Assembly (NCBI RefSeq): GCF_000024425.1
Contig: NC_013946.1
Location: forward strand, 372,001 to 436,000
Source: Meiothermus ruber DSM 1279
Lineage (GTDB): Bacteria > Deinococcota > Deinococci > Deinococcales > Thermaceae
Length of the DNA: 64,000 bases
Reading direction: 5' to 3'
Part shown: positions 45,693 to 54,745 of the stretch, in pieces
Layout: every line of letters begins with the position of its first letter
Numbering within the stretch: the stretch's first letter is position 1
Notes under the pieces: model-generated
Told to the model about the DNA's origin: nothing
The model's input: only the letters and a program-made list of their open reading frames with translations
Databases searched by the model: none
Translations under genes and position numbers: made by a program

Positions 45693-47183
45693 ATGCCCTA
45701 CATTCTTGCCCTCGACCAGGGAACCACCAGCAGCCGGGCCATCGTCTTCGATCTGGAAGGCCAACCTCAGGCCATGGCCCAGCAGGAGTTCATGCAGCAC
45801 TTTCCCCAGCCGGGCTGGGTTGAGCACGATCCTCTGGAAATCTGGCAGACCCAGCTCCAGGTAGCCCAGGAGGCCATCCAGCGGGCGGCCATTCAACCCA
45901 GCGAGATTGTGGCCCTCGGGATCACCAACCAGCGCGAGACCACAGTATTGTGGGAGCGGGCCACCGGCAAGCCGGTGCACCGGGCCATCGTCTGGCAGGA
46001 TCGCCGTACCGCCCCCATCTGCGATGAGCTGCGCAAGGGGGGCTACGAGGGCCTATTCCGCCAGAAAACCGGGCTGGTGCTGGATGCCTATTTCTCAGGC
46101 ACCAAGGTCAAGTGGCTGCTGGAGAACGTACCGGGGTTCCGGGAGCGGGCTGGGAAGGGCGAGCTGTGCTTTGGCACCATAGATAGCTGGCTGATCTACA
46201 ACCTGACCGGGGGCCGGGTACACGCCACCGACGTCTCCAATGCCTCGCGCACCCTGCTCTTTAACCTGCATACCCAGCGCTGGGACGAAGAGCTGCTGGG
46301 CATCCTGGGCCTTCCCAAGGCCCTGCTGCCAGAGGTGCGCCCCTCGGCGGGGCTATTTGGCGAGACCCTCCCTGAGCTGTTTGGGGCCCCCATCCCGATT
46401 GCTGGGGTGGCGGGCGACCAGCAGGCGGCCCTGTTCGGGCAGGCCTGCTTTACCCCCGGCATGGCTAAGAACACCTACGGTACGGGCTGCTTTTTGCTGA
46501 TGCACACCGGGCAGGAGCAGGTGACCTCGCAGAACGGCCTCTTGACCACGGTGGCCTGGCAGCTGGAAGGAGGGCCGCTCGAGTACGCCCTCGAGGGCTC
46601 GGTGTTTGTGGCCGGGGCGGTGGTGCAGTGGCTGCGAGACGGCCTGGGTATTATTCAAAACTCGAGCGAGATTGAGCATCTGGCCCGCCAGGTGTCCAGC
46701 ACCGACGGGGTCTACCTGGTGCCGGCCTTTGTGGGGTTGGGCGCGCCCTACTGGGATCCCTACGCCCGCGGCACCGTTGTGGGTCTGACCCGCGGCTCCA
46801 GCAAAGCCCACCTGGCCCGGGCCGCCCTGGAGGCCATCGCCTACCAGAGCCGGGATGTGCTCGAGGCCATGGAGGCCGATGCTGGGCTCCAGCTCTCCGA
46901 GCTGCGGATGGACGGGGGGGCCACCGTCAACGATCTTTTGATGCAATTCCAGGCGGACATCCTGGGTACCCCGGTGGTGCGGCCCCAGGTGACCGAGACC
47001 ACTGCCCTGGGGGCCGCCTACCTGGCTGGGGTGGGGGTGGGACTGCTTACCCAAGCGCAAATTGCCCAGCGCTGGGCCGTGCAGAAGCGTTTTGAGCCGG
47101 CCATGGGCCAGGAGGAGCGGGCCCGGCTGTATAGCGGCTGGAAGAAGGCCGTGGAACGGGCCAAAAGCTGGGTGGACGCCTAG
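45693..47183 (+). CDS. glpK: Glycerol kinase
   Basis: The 496-residue FGGY kinase has the phosphate-binding [17 protein letters not shown] at the start, the substrate segments [12 protein letters not shown] and WQDRRTAP, the [14 protein letters not shown] motif, [14 protein letters not shown], and the adenosine motif [19 protein letters not shown]. It makes glycerol-3-phosphate. GGAGGAG a few bases before the ATG at 45693 decides the start; the frame is open 24 codons further without homology. No glycerol facilitator or dehydrogenase gene is next to it. Confidence 0.96.
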   Translation: MPYILALDQGTTSSRAIVFDLEGQPQAMAQQEFMQHFPQPGWVEHDPLEIWQTQLQVAQEAIQRAAIQPSEIVALGITNQRETTVLWERATGKPVHRAIVWQDRRTAPICDELRKGGYEGLFRQKTGLVLDAYFSGTKVKWLLENVPGFRERAGKGELCFGTIDSWLIYNLTGGRVHATDVSNASRTLLFNLHTQRWDEELLGILGLPKALLPEVRPSAGLFGETLPELFGAPIPIAGVAGDQQAALFGQACFTPGMAKNTYGTGCFLLMHTGQEQVTSQNGLLTTVAWQLEGGPLEYALEGSVFVAGAVVQWLRDGLGIIQNSSEIEHLARQVSSTDGVYLVPAFVGLGAPYWDPYARGTVVGLTRGSSKAHLARAALEAIAYQSRDVLEAMEADAGLQLSELRMDGGATVNDLLMQFQADILGTPVVRPQVTETTALGAAYLAGVGVGLLTQAQIAQRWAVQKRFEPAMGQEERARLYSGWKKAVERAKSWVDA

Positions 47184-47236
47184 CTTTCATATCCACGTCA
47201 CGCTGGGGTGCTAGGATTGGGATTGGAGGAAACCGT

Positions 47237-47575
47237 ATGGACTTCAAAGAGCTGGTTAATCAGGCTCGGGAAGCTGCGGAAAACGCACTCAAACAGGCCG
47301 AAGCCAAATTCAACGAGGTGAAGGCCAACCTCGATAAGGATGGCGATGGGGTGCCGGATCAGCTCGAGGGCGTGATGAACCAGGCCAAACAGGCCGCTGA
47401 ACAGGCCAAGGCCAAGTTCGAGGAACTAAAGGCCAGCCTCGACAAGGACGGCGACGGCGTTCCCGACCAGCTCAAGAGCCTGGGCGAACAGGCCAGGCAG
47501 GCGGCTGAGCAGGCCAAGGCCAAGGCCGAGGAGCTGGCCAGGGCCGCGCAGGAGCGCCTGGGCAAGAAAAGCTAG
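47237..47575 (+). CDS. Helical repeat protein with two calcium-loop motifs
   Basis: The 112-residue protein has no signal peptide. It contains two 36-residue repeats built around DKDGDGVPD (residues 33-41 and 69-77), a DxDxDGxxD loop like those of EF-hand, dockerin and thrombospondin type 3 calcium sites. Each loop is flanked by Ala/Lys/Glu-rich helices (AKFNEVKANL and AKFEELKASL). A third copy (residues about 87-110) keeps the helix but lost the loop. RBS GGAGGA precedes the ATG. It follows glpK by 53 bp. Function unknown; calcium binding is inference from the motif. Confidence 0.75.
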   Translation: MDFKELVNQAREAAENALKQAEAKFNEVKANLDKDGDGVPDQLEGVMNQAKQAAEQAKAKFEELKASLDKDGDGVPDQLKSLGEQARQAAEQAKAKAEELARAAQERLGKKS

Positions 47576-47617
47576 GCGAACTGGCTGCGCCGGGGGCTGT
47601 GTGGCCCCTGGTGTTTC

Positions 47618-48376
47618 TTATAGGGATGGCCAGACCAACACCTCCTGTCCGACCCGTAGATTATAGAAAAAGAGCGCATCGGAAGAGAGCAGTAGCTGCG
47701 GGCCTGCGCTGCTTGCGGCGGCCACGGGCATCTGCAGGGTGCGGTCTTCTGTGCGTACTTCAATTTGCGTGAAGGCGCCAAAATGACTACGCCAGGCCCG
47801 CAGGAGCTGGGTGTCGATGCGGGCTTCGGGGGCCCCCTCGAGCCGGGCGACCACCAGGCGCACGGTGTGGGGGGTGCGGGTGGTAATCCGCACCAAACCC
47901 AGCCGGGCCAGGCGGCTCACATTGAGATGCACCACCTCGCTGGAAAGCCCGCTGGCAGCGGCCAGATCGAAGAGACTAATGGGCTTGCTCATGTGCCGCA
48001 GCAGCTCAAACTCGTCGGGGGAGAGGGTGAGGTGGGTGGTGCGCTGGGCATCGGCGAGCTGCACCTGGTCGAAAGGGCTCAGGTCGAGCCGGGCATCCAT
48101 AAAGCGGATGGCCTCGAGCAGGTAGTTGTCGAGCGTGCCCTGTAAGCTGGATTGCCTGGCGCGCTCTCCAGCTAAAAAGCGAAACTTACCCTCTTTGAGG
48201 GCCAGAATTTGAAACAGCCCATCTTTGCCTACCTGGCCTCTGTACTGCGCGTGCACTGGCTGGCCGCGCTCGAGGTAGACCTCCCCCCCCGGAACTTTGA
48301 AAGCACCGGTTTGCCGAGCCTGTGAAAGAAGCTGCAAAAGCTCAATGGGCCCTAAAAGCTCGAACGTGCCGTCCAT
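47618..48376 (-). CDS. DUF4388 (PATAN) domain protein
   Basis: The 252-residue protein opens with MDGTFELLGPIELLQLLSQARQTGAFKV, the DUF4388/PATAN signature found in two-component and surface-motility systems. GEVYLERGQPVHAQYRGQVG follows, then a winged-helix-like middle (FDLAAASGLSSEVVHLNVSRLARLGLV) and a small beta-rich tail. It may link a signal to DNA or to a partner protein. The ATG at 48376 starts the domain exactly. A second protein with this domain begins at 63862. Confidence 0.75.
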   Translation of the reverse strand: MDGTFELLGPIELLQLLSQARQTGAFKVPGGEVYLERGQPVHAQYRGQVGKDGLFQILALKEGKFRFLAGERARQSSLQGTLDNYLLEAIRFMDARLDLSPFDQVQLADAQRTTHLTLSPDEFELLRHMSKPISLFDLAAASGLSSEVVHLNVSRLARLGLVRITTRTPHTVRLVVARLEGAPEARIDTQLLRAWRSHFGAFTQIEVRTEDRTLQMPVAAASSAGPQLLLSSDALFFYNLRVGQEVLVWPSL

Positions 48377-48534
48377 AGAAGCCGTCTGTACCTCTCCCCT
48401 GGTGGGGCGCCCGGGGAGCCTCCGTTTCAAAGCATAGAACTATTTTGGGTCTAACCAGGGCTTTTTTGACCGGGCTGTGAGGTCTGGCTGGGGCTTCGAA
48501 CAACTTGCTCGAGGCGCAGGGACATATCACGCGC

Positions 48535-48570
48535 AAAAAAGCCGCTCAGGCTTTGCCCGAACGGCTTTTT
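48535..48570 (-). terminator. Original terminator of the tRNA-Pro locus
   Basis: On the minus strand GCCG and CGGC arms flanked by A-runs and T-runs form a hairpin just after the displaced tRNA 3' end. It now lies beyond the island, as expected for a chromosomal terminator separated from its gene by integration. Confidence 0.6.
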
Positions 48571-48572
48571 GC

Positions 48573-48618
48573 TTGGTCGAGGCGAGAGGATTTGAACCTC
48601 CGACCACACCCACCCCAA
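48573..48618. repeat. Left attachment repeat: 3' part of tRNA-Pro
   Basis: These 46 bp are identical to 61171-61216, which form the 3' end of the intact tRNA-Pro from the anticodon loop to CCA. After one mismatch a further GGT agrees. The copy has no 5' half, so it is not a working tRNA but the chromosomal 3' end displaced by integration. Confidence 0.9.
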
Positions 48619-48963
48619 GGGTATGTCGCACTCTTTTGGTGTTTTACGAGAAAGGTGGCGAGGTCGCATTTTTGCTTTTCTCAAGCTATAAAGCTGAAAT
48701 TTGTTCATCCGGTTTCATACTAGCACATACGACCTAAATCGAGTTCATACGGATGCGGTAACTCCCCGGTAACTCCCCTTGGTGTGAATGGAAGTTATAC
48801 CGACAATATCTGCATTTGCTAGATTGGCAACCCCAAAGAATGAGAACTCGAGACCATGTTCTTGTAGGGTTTTGTGGACAAATTCAAAGCCGAAGCTGGG
48901 AGGGGCGAGACTGAAGCTGGGCTCGTGAGGGCAACACAAGCTGTTGTTGACTATTAATCTTGT
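48619..48963. other. Left end of the island, no supported gene
   Basis: These 345 bp contain the left tandem 11-bp repeats and only a weak 64-codon frame on the minus strand (48745-48939) without family or good start. I see no integrase remnant. Confidence 0.5.
48756..48777. repeat. Tandem 11-bp repeats, left arm
   Basis: Two adjacent copies of CGGTAACTCCC lie 137 bp inside the left attachment repeat. The same tandem is present near the right end in the same orientation. Length and spacing fit arm-type binding sites of a tyrosine integrase. Confidence 0.65.
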
Positions 48964-49755
48964 TTAGTGAACCCGTGCTCTGGTAGTGGTGACTCCAAGA
49001 GGCAATAACTCTAAACGAAGTGGGTTCAGAATCTCTCTCCTTAGGCTTTCCTCTAATAAGTCCAGTTGTTCTTGGCTGGCTATCTTTGCGAAAGTATCTC
49101 GTGCTGCGCTGATGTACAGAATAAGCTGTTGAAGTTCTAGCATTTTGGCCAACTTAAAGCGGATAATGGCCCGGGTCTTCTCGAGCATGATAATTTTGCT
49201 CGCGAGACGTTCAATCTGATTAGACGCTTGTTCTGAGAAGTAGAGCAAATCGTTGAGTTCGTGGATTTCCTCACGTATCGCGGTAGCTTTTATTGGTTTT
49301 CCGACCTGTGCGAAATGGTTTAACTTGCGTTCCAGAGCTTTATATGCGTGATCTATTTCCTCGAGTAAGTTGGGTCGGGATGCATAGCGGTTTATGGCAG
49401 TCTCCAGAGCGCTTTTGACCACCGCCAGTTCGCGGTTGGTGGCGTGGTGCTCGTCTATTGTTTCAAGGATGCGATCGAGCAAAGTGGAGAAGTCATCGTA
49501 AACCAAACCGGAGTAGAGCCTGTGCTTCACAGAAGCTGTCATAGGGTCTTTACGCTTTCCCTGCTTAACCCGCTTGGGATAACCCGCGCCGTGATTGGGG
49601 CAGACCCGTAGCCCTCGTACTGCAGCCTTTTTGCACTGCTTGCCCGTGCTTTTCACAATCGCCTGACAACGGGGCGGGTGACCCCGCAGGTGGTCACAAT
49701 AGGGCTCAAATGCTTTGGCCGAACCTAGTGCACGGGCGATTCTTTGCTTGCCCAT
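48964..49755 (-). CDS. Mobile-element protein with CxnCxnCxxH-G motif
   Basis: The 263-residue protein has a small cysteine-rich start, RCQAIVKSTGKQCKKAAV with CPNHGAGYPK, that resembles the C-x10-C-x10-C-x2-H-G motif of HGGxG proteins in phages and integrative elements. Cysteines at residues 30, 41 and 52 and His55 could bind zinc. The rest is mostly helical with probable coiled coils. It is transcribed away from the large methyltransferase, so a repressor or DNA-binding role for the shared 113-bp promoter region is possible but unproven. Confidence 0.55.
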   Translation of the reverse strand: MGKQRIARALGSAKAFEPYCDHLRGHPPRCQAIVKSTGKQCKKAAVRGLRVCPNHGAGYPKRVKQGKRKDPMTASVKHRLYSGLVYDDFSTLLDRILETIDEHHATNRELAVVKSALETAINRYASRPNLLEEIDHAYKALERKLNHFAQVGKPIKATAIREEIHELNDLLYFSEQASNQIERLASKIIMLEKTRAIIRFKLAKMLELQQLILYISAARDTFAKIASQEQLDLLEESLRREILNPLRLELLPLGVTTTRARVH

Positions 49756-49851
49756 AAAACTACCCTAGCACTAACATCCATAGGGCTTCCAAAACCCTCG
49801 AAGGCCGTACCTGGCAGTCAGCAATATAACCGCGCTTAAGGGCAAGCTACA

Positions 49852-49857
49852 TATAAT
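49852..49857 (+). promoter_or_regulatory. -10 element before the island methyltransferase
   Basis: TATAAT lies 11 bp before the ATG of the large gene. No fair -35 was seen at the right distance, which may mean an activator is needed or that the true start differs. Confidence 0.5.
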
Positions 49858-49868
49858 ATCGGTGTAAC

Positions 49869-52800
49869 ATGTTGAATTTGTCAGAAGGTCAGACTGAATC
49901 TGTTCCCATTAGTTTGAGGAATCAAGAGGCCGAGCGTCTACGAGATTTTGATGGGTTGTTCCAAATTTACTTGGTGCGCTACAAAGCCTACCCACCCACA
50001 AAGCAAGTGGAGGCCTATCTGGCCAAAACAGGGAGTTCGGCTCTGGTGCTTTTTACAAGTGATGAAAAGAGCTTTGTTCTCTCTTATGTAGATGGTGATC
50101 GGGCTATCAATGCTCGAGCCCAAAAAGATTGGGTAGAGAACCTACTTAAAGACCTTCTGGAGCTTTATCAGGAAACGGGCGATGTACTGAAGCTGTCGGA
50201 GTCAGCTCAAGATGCCATTCATGCTCAGGCCGATGAAAATATAAATCGTCAGAAGCGCCCCTATCGTAACCAGGGGCTTTTTAGCGATCACTACCTAGAT
50301 ACCCGTCTCCGGGAGAGTTCGGAGTGGCTGGAGGATTCAGAGCCGCTAAGGAAGAGGCTGCTCGAGCTCTACAAGGACAAGGAAAGCCTCCTCAAAGTAG
50401 CTAATGAAGCCCAAACTGAAGATGAGTTTATCCGGCCCGTCCTCGAGTCCCTTGGCTTCGCTTACTGGGTGCAAGATACCACCAAAGCCACTGGTGGGCC
50501 TCAACGCCCAGACTACGTGCTCTACCCCGATGAGGGCACAAAGAGTAGAGCTGTTGTGCACAAAGCAAACGAGGCCAAGCGGTACGCCCCAGCCCTGGCC
50601 ATAGCCGAGGCCAAGTACTGGGGGCGTGACCTTGATGTGAAGCGAAAGGATGGCAGGGATCGTGTACAAAGCCCGGTCAGCCCATCCTTCCAGCTTAGTG
50701 ACTACCTTTCCTCTACGAGCCTGGAATGGGGCATTCTGACCAATGGCCAGGAATGGCGACTGTACTGGGGTAAAGCAGCCGATAAGCAGAAGCGCTACTT
50801 CGCAGTGGATCTGGTACAGGCCCTCCAGGATCCCGAGGCTTTCCGCTTCTTCTGGCTGTTCTTCCGTCGCGAGGCCTTTACAAAGGGCGCGCAGGGTAGC
50901 TTCCTTGGGCGCATTCTCGAGGGCAGCGAGCAGTACGGCTTGCGGGTGGGGAAAAGGCTCAAGGGCGTGGTCTTCGAACAGGTTTTCCCTCTTCTGGCCG
51001 AAGGGTTTCTGCGCTACCACAAGCAGGTGCTTAAGCAGCCGCCAGACAAGGCTATGTTGCAGGAGACCTACCGGGCCACCCTGAGCTTGCTCTACCGGCT
51101 CTTATTTCTGCTGTATGCCGAAGACCGCGACTTGCTTCCGGTTTCGGATACGTTGGGTTATCAGCAGTACAGCCTTTCACGCATCCGCCGCAACGTTGCC
51201 GAATGGCTAGATCAGGGTCGAGCTTACAGCGAGCAATCCTACAGTCTTTGGGAGCGCCTCAGCACCCTTTTCACCTTCATTGATAAGGGGGATTCTACGC
51301 TTAGGGTTCCTCCCTACAACGGAGGGCTCTTTAAGCCAGGGGTGTATCCTTTTCTAGACACCCACAAGGTAGCCGATGCCTTTCTGGCCCCCGCGCTGGA
51401 CAAACTGGCGCGTCAGGAGGACGAGGACGGCAAGCTCCGTTTTGTGGACTACAAATACCTTACGGTGCGGGAGCTAGGGGCCGTATACGAAGGGTTGCTG
51501 GAATTCAGCTTGAAGGTGGCGGAAGAAGACCTGGTGGTGGTAAAAGACGATGATCGCGAGGTCTATAAGCCAAAGGCGAAGCTCACTGCTAAGGAGAAGC
51601 CCGTCGCCGAAGTCCCCAAGGGCAAGCCCTATCTGGTCAACGACAAAACGGAGCGCCACGCCTCCGGCAGCTACTACACTCCCGACTATGTGGTGGAGTA
51701 CATCGTACGCAGGGCTTTGGAGCCGGTGGTCGCGAAGCGTAGAGAGGCGCTAGAGAAGGTTCTGACTGAGTACGCCCACTGGAGCAAGAAGCAGGATAAG
51801 CGCCCCACAAAGCAGAACGTTGAGCGGCTGACCGAGCTTCGCCACAAAGCGCTGGATACCCTCCTGGATGTCAAGGTGGTAGACCCGGCCATGGGCTCGG
51901 GCCACTTTCTGGTGGGGGCGGTGGACTTCCTTTCCGAGCGCTTTGCCAACCTGATCACCGAACTCAGGGCCGAACCCATTACCGATGCCCTAGCCGGGTT
52001 GCGGGATGAGATTAAGGCGCAGATGAAGCAGTACGGCCTCGAGCTGAAAGACGAACAACTCTCCGATATCAACCTGCTCAAGCGCATGGTGATGAAGCGC
52101 TGCGTCTTTGGGGTGGATCTCAACTCCATGGCTGTGGAACTGGCCAAGCTCTCGCTGTGGCTGGACGCCTTCACGGTAGGGGCGCCTCTTTCTTTCCTGG
52201 ATCATCACCTGCGCCACGGTAACAGCGTGCTGGGGGTGTCCAGGAGCGAGTTTGTGCGTTGGGTGGAGCGGGAGAACCCGGTTTGGCTATCCGAGCTCGA
52301 GCGTGAGGTGGAGGAGGCCACCCGCAAGGCCCAGGAGCTCCTAAGCGTGCGCGACCTCACCCCAGCCGAAGTGGAACTCTCCCAAAGCCTCTACGCCCAC
52401 TGGGAGTTCGAGTTTCCCGAGGTTTTCTTTGGCCCGGAACGCAAATACAACCCCGGCTTCGATGCGGTGATCGGCAACCCGCCCTATGTGCGCCAGGAGC
52501 AGCTTGGACCCAACAAGCCGTTTTTCGAGAAAGCCTACGAGAGTATTTACGCAGGAGCTGCCGACCTGTACACCTACTTCTTTGCTAGGGGCCTGGGGGT
52601 GCTCCGCGAGGGCGGACGGCTGGGGTTCATCTCTTCTCGCCAGTTCACCCGCGCGGCCTACGGCGAGGGCTTGCGGAAGCTGCTCACGGCCCACACTCTC
52701 CTAGAGATTACCGACTTCGGCGAGAACCCGGTCTTCGAGGGGGTGGGCACCTTCCCGGCCATCTTCATCCTGGAGAAGGGCCAACCAGCCTACCCCATCC

Positions 52801-54149
52801 GCTACAAGGCGGTGAGCAAGGCCGAGTTTTCGGCGCTGATGGAAAAGCCCTCAGAAGCTCGAGCGGAAGAGCTGGCCCAATTGGTGGAAGGCGGCCAGAA
52901 CCTAGGCCCGGAGGCTTTCCGCCCCGAGGGATGGACCCTGGGGAGCGCCGACGAGAACGCCATCCTGCGCAAGATGGAAGAGAACGGGGTGCCGCTTGGG
53001 GCGTATGTAGAGGGCATTTATTACGGTATCAAGACTGGCTTCAACGAGGCTTTCTTCATTGACGAGCCTACCCGCAACCGCCTGATCAAGGAGGACTCCA
53101 GGAGTGCCGAACTCATCAAGCCTCTGTTGGTGGGGGATGATGTGCGGCATTACTATGCTCGGTGGCCCAAAACTTACTTGATTTTGATACCAAGTAGCAG
53201 CCATTTCGACGAAGGTTCATGGGCGGATTCACAAATTCAGGAAGAGGCAGAACAAATCTTTAAGGAAACCTACCCTGCCATCTATAAACATCTGGTTTCC
53301 TGGAGAGATAAGCTGAAGGCAAGAAGTGATCAGGGGCGCTGGTGGTGGGAGCTTAGACCTTGCGCTTATTATCAACTCCTCGAGGCCCCCAAGATTGTGT
53401 ACCCCGAAATAGCTAAGGAACCGCGTTTCTATTTGGATTACAGAGGCTTCTATATCAATAAGAAACTCTTTTTCATTCCCCGAGCAGACTGGTATCTCCT
53501 GGCAGTGCTGAACTCCAGGGTGGCTTTTGGCATCCTTAAGCTCAGGCTATCTGCACTTGGCGATGCAGACGAAGGAGGCCGCTTAGAACTTCGAGCTGTC
53601 CACCTCCAGCACCTTCCCATCCCTAAAGTTCCCCACACCACCCAGGCCTCAGAACTGGAAATAGCCTTAGAGGAAGCTCGGAAACACTACGCTCAAGGGG
53701 AAGTTTCGGCAGCCTTGACCTGGGCTGAAAAGGAGCTGGTTGCGGGGTGCAGGGATACTGTGGCCGCCTTCCTGGGCTTCCTGGCCCAGGAGATGCAGCG
53801 CATGCAGGCCGAGCGGCTGTCGCTTGAGGGGGGCTGGCGAGGGTGGGTGGAGCACGCTTTTCAGGGCACAGGAAAGCTGGGTAAGGAATGGTTGGCGGAG
53901 GACTGGGCAAGGGAGGGGCTAGGGGTGGGTGTCGAAGCCATCACCGAGCGCTTCAAGGTGAAAAGGGTCAAGACCACCCCCCAGACCCTGGCCCAGCTCA
54001 AGATGCACACCCAGGAAACCCTCGACCAACTCCGCCCTCTTTACCAGCGCCTGGAAGCTACCGATCGGCTCATTGACCGGCTCGTGGCTCGGCTTTACGG
54101 GCTTACCGACGAGGAAGCAGAAAGGCTATGGGCTACCCCATCGTCATAG
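49869..54149 (+). CDS. Fused PD-(D/E)XK nuclease and Eco57I-type adenine methyltransferase
   Basis: The 1426-residue protein begins with about 170 residues of unknown fold. A nuclease-like region follows: TEDEFIRPVLESLGF, PDYVLYPD near 214 and IAEAKYWGRD with Glu-x-Lys near 246. After a helical part comes an N6-adenine methyltransferase with motif I DPAMGSGHFLVG near 673 and motif IV NPPY near 870. A TaqI-like target recognition domain (about 1050-1260) and a helical tail end the protein. This is the layout of type IIG enzymes and resembles BREX PglX in part. Its last 22 bp overlap the next gene. Confidence 0.85.
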   Translation: MLNLSEGQTESVPISLRNQEAERLRDFDGLFQIYLVRYKAYPPTKQVEAYLAKTGSSALVLFTSDEKSFVLSYVDGDRAINARAQKDWVENLLKDLLELYQETGDVLKLSESAQDAIHAQADENINRQKRPYRNQGLFSDHYLDTRLRESSEWLEDSEPLRKRLLELYKDKESLLKVANEAQTEDEFIRPVLESLGFAYWVQDTTKATGGPQRPDYVLYPDEGTKSRAVVHKANEAKRYAPALAIAEAKYWGRDLDVKRKDGRDRVQSPVSPSFQLSDYLSSTSLEWGILTNGQEWRLYWGKAADKQKRYFAVDLVQALQDPEAFRFFWLFFRREAFTKGAQGSFLGRILEGSEQYGLRVGKRLKGVVFEQVFPLLAEGFLRYHKQVLKQPPDKAMLQETYRATLSLLYRLLFLLYAEDRDLLPVSDTLGYQQYSLSRIRRNVAEWLDQGRAYSEQSYSLWERLSTLFTFIDKGDSTLRVPPYNGGLFKPGVYPFLDTHKVADAFLAPALDKLARQEDEDGKLRFVDYKYLTVRELGAVYEGLLEFSLKVAEEDLVVVKDDDREVYKPKAKLTAKEKPVAEVPKGKPYLVNDKTERHASGSYYTPDYVVEYIVRRALEPVVAKRREALEKVLTEYAHWSKKQDKRPTKQNVERLTELRHKALDTLLDVKVVDPAMGSGHFLVGAVDFLSERFANLITELRAEPITDALAGLRDEIKAQMKQYGLELKDEQLSDINLLKRMVMKRCVFGVDLNSMAVELAKLSLWLDAFTVGAPLSFLDHHLRHGNSVLGVSRSEFVRWVERENPVWLSELEREVEEATRKAQELLSVRDLTPAEVELSQSLYAHWEFEFPEVFFGPERKYNPGFDAVIGNPPYVRQEQLGPNKPFFEKAYESIYAGAADLYTYFFARGLGVLREGGRLGFISSRQFTRAAYGEGLRKLLTAHTLLEITDFGENPVFEGVGTFPAIFILEKGQPAYPIRYKAVSKAEFSALMEKPSEARAEELAQLVEGGQNLGPEAFRPEGWTLGSADENAILRKMEENGVPLGAYVEGIYYGIKTGFNEAFFIDEPTRNRLIKEDSRSAELIKPLLVGDDVRHYYARWPKTYLILIPSSSHFDEGSWADSQIQEEAEQIFKETYPAIYKHLVSWRDKLKARSDQGRWWWELRPCAYYQLLEAPKIVYPEIAKEPRFYLDYRGFYINKKLFFIPRADWYLLAVLNSRVAFGILKLRLSALGDADEGGRLELRAVHLQHLPIPKVPHTTQASELEIALEEARKHYAQGEVSAALTWAEKELVAGCRDTVAAFLGFLAQEMQRMQAERLSLEGGWRGWVEHAFQGTGKLGKEWLAEDWAREGLGVGVEAITERFKVKRVKTTPQTLAQLKMHTQETLDQLRPLYQRLEATDRLIDRLVARLYGLTDEEAERLWATPSS

Positions 54150-54679
54150 GGCGCTTTCGCGGAGAGGTTTTGCTTGACCTGGAGGGACTTTTCCTGCTGG
54201 TAAGCCTGAATTCATCTTGCTCAGAAGAGGAAATACTCTCCGATTTGAACAGCCTTCACCTGGTGGGGGTGCTGCTTTTACAGCAGAAAGCTTTATTTGT
54301 TGGAAGTTCGCGGGTTTTGTCAACCGATTGGAACCAGCCCTGGCTAGAGGGACTGTTGCGAATGGTTGAGGGGGCTGATCCGCTTCAGGCTGAGCGAATT
54401 GCGGAGCGGGTGTTCTTAAGGCGAATTTTCGCGAAAGGGCTACAGGGTTTATTGGAGCTAGAACGCCACATGCAGCGGCTGAAAAAGCATGCCAAGCAAG
54501 CAGAAGAAGACTGTCTTCATGCCGGTGCTTACGCTGAAGGTAATGAATGGAAGGCTTGGTTGCAAGAGATAGAGGACATTGAGCCTCGTTTGCGGAACCT
54601 TGAACTTACCTTGGGCCGCTTTGCCGTGCGGTTGGGTAACCGTTGGTTATGGGGGAGTGAGGATGACCAGAGTACCTAG
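54128..54679 (+). CDS. Island protein A, unknown; N-domain paralogue of its neighbour
   Basis: The 183-residue protein begins inside the end of the methyltransferase gene, so it is likely coupled to it. It belongs to no family I know. It shares with the next protein an N-terminal module: IGRFRGEVLLDLEGLF here against IGPYKGEVLLSLTGLF there, and WLEGLLRMVEGADPLQAERIAE against WMEGLIRQLEPLDPLSAPEIAE. The C-terminal half is helical and charged (LERHMQRLKKHAKQAEEDC), and the winged helix found in the neighbour is absent. It could be a specificity or assembly subunit. Confidence 0.7.
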   Translation: MGYPIVIGRFRGEVLLDLEGLFLLVSLNSSCSEEEILSDLNSLHLVGVLLLQQKALFVGSSRVLSTDWNQPWLEGLLRMVEGADPLQAERIAERVFLRRIFAKGLQGLLELERHMQRLKKHAKQAEEDCLHAGAYAEGNEWKAWLQEIEDIEPRLRNLELTLGRFAVRLGNRWLWGSEDDQST

Positions 54680-54745
54680 GTGCTTGGGACGATGTATATA
54701 CGGCGTCAGGATAGGTTACATCTTTATTTTTGAGGGAGTTCACCG

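Noticed and set aside
48451-48708. Open frames overlapping the tRNA-Pro copies (also 61034-61216)
   Set aside because: Their VQILSPRP-type peptides are the usual translation of tRNA genes, not proteins.
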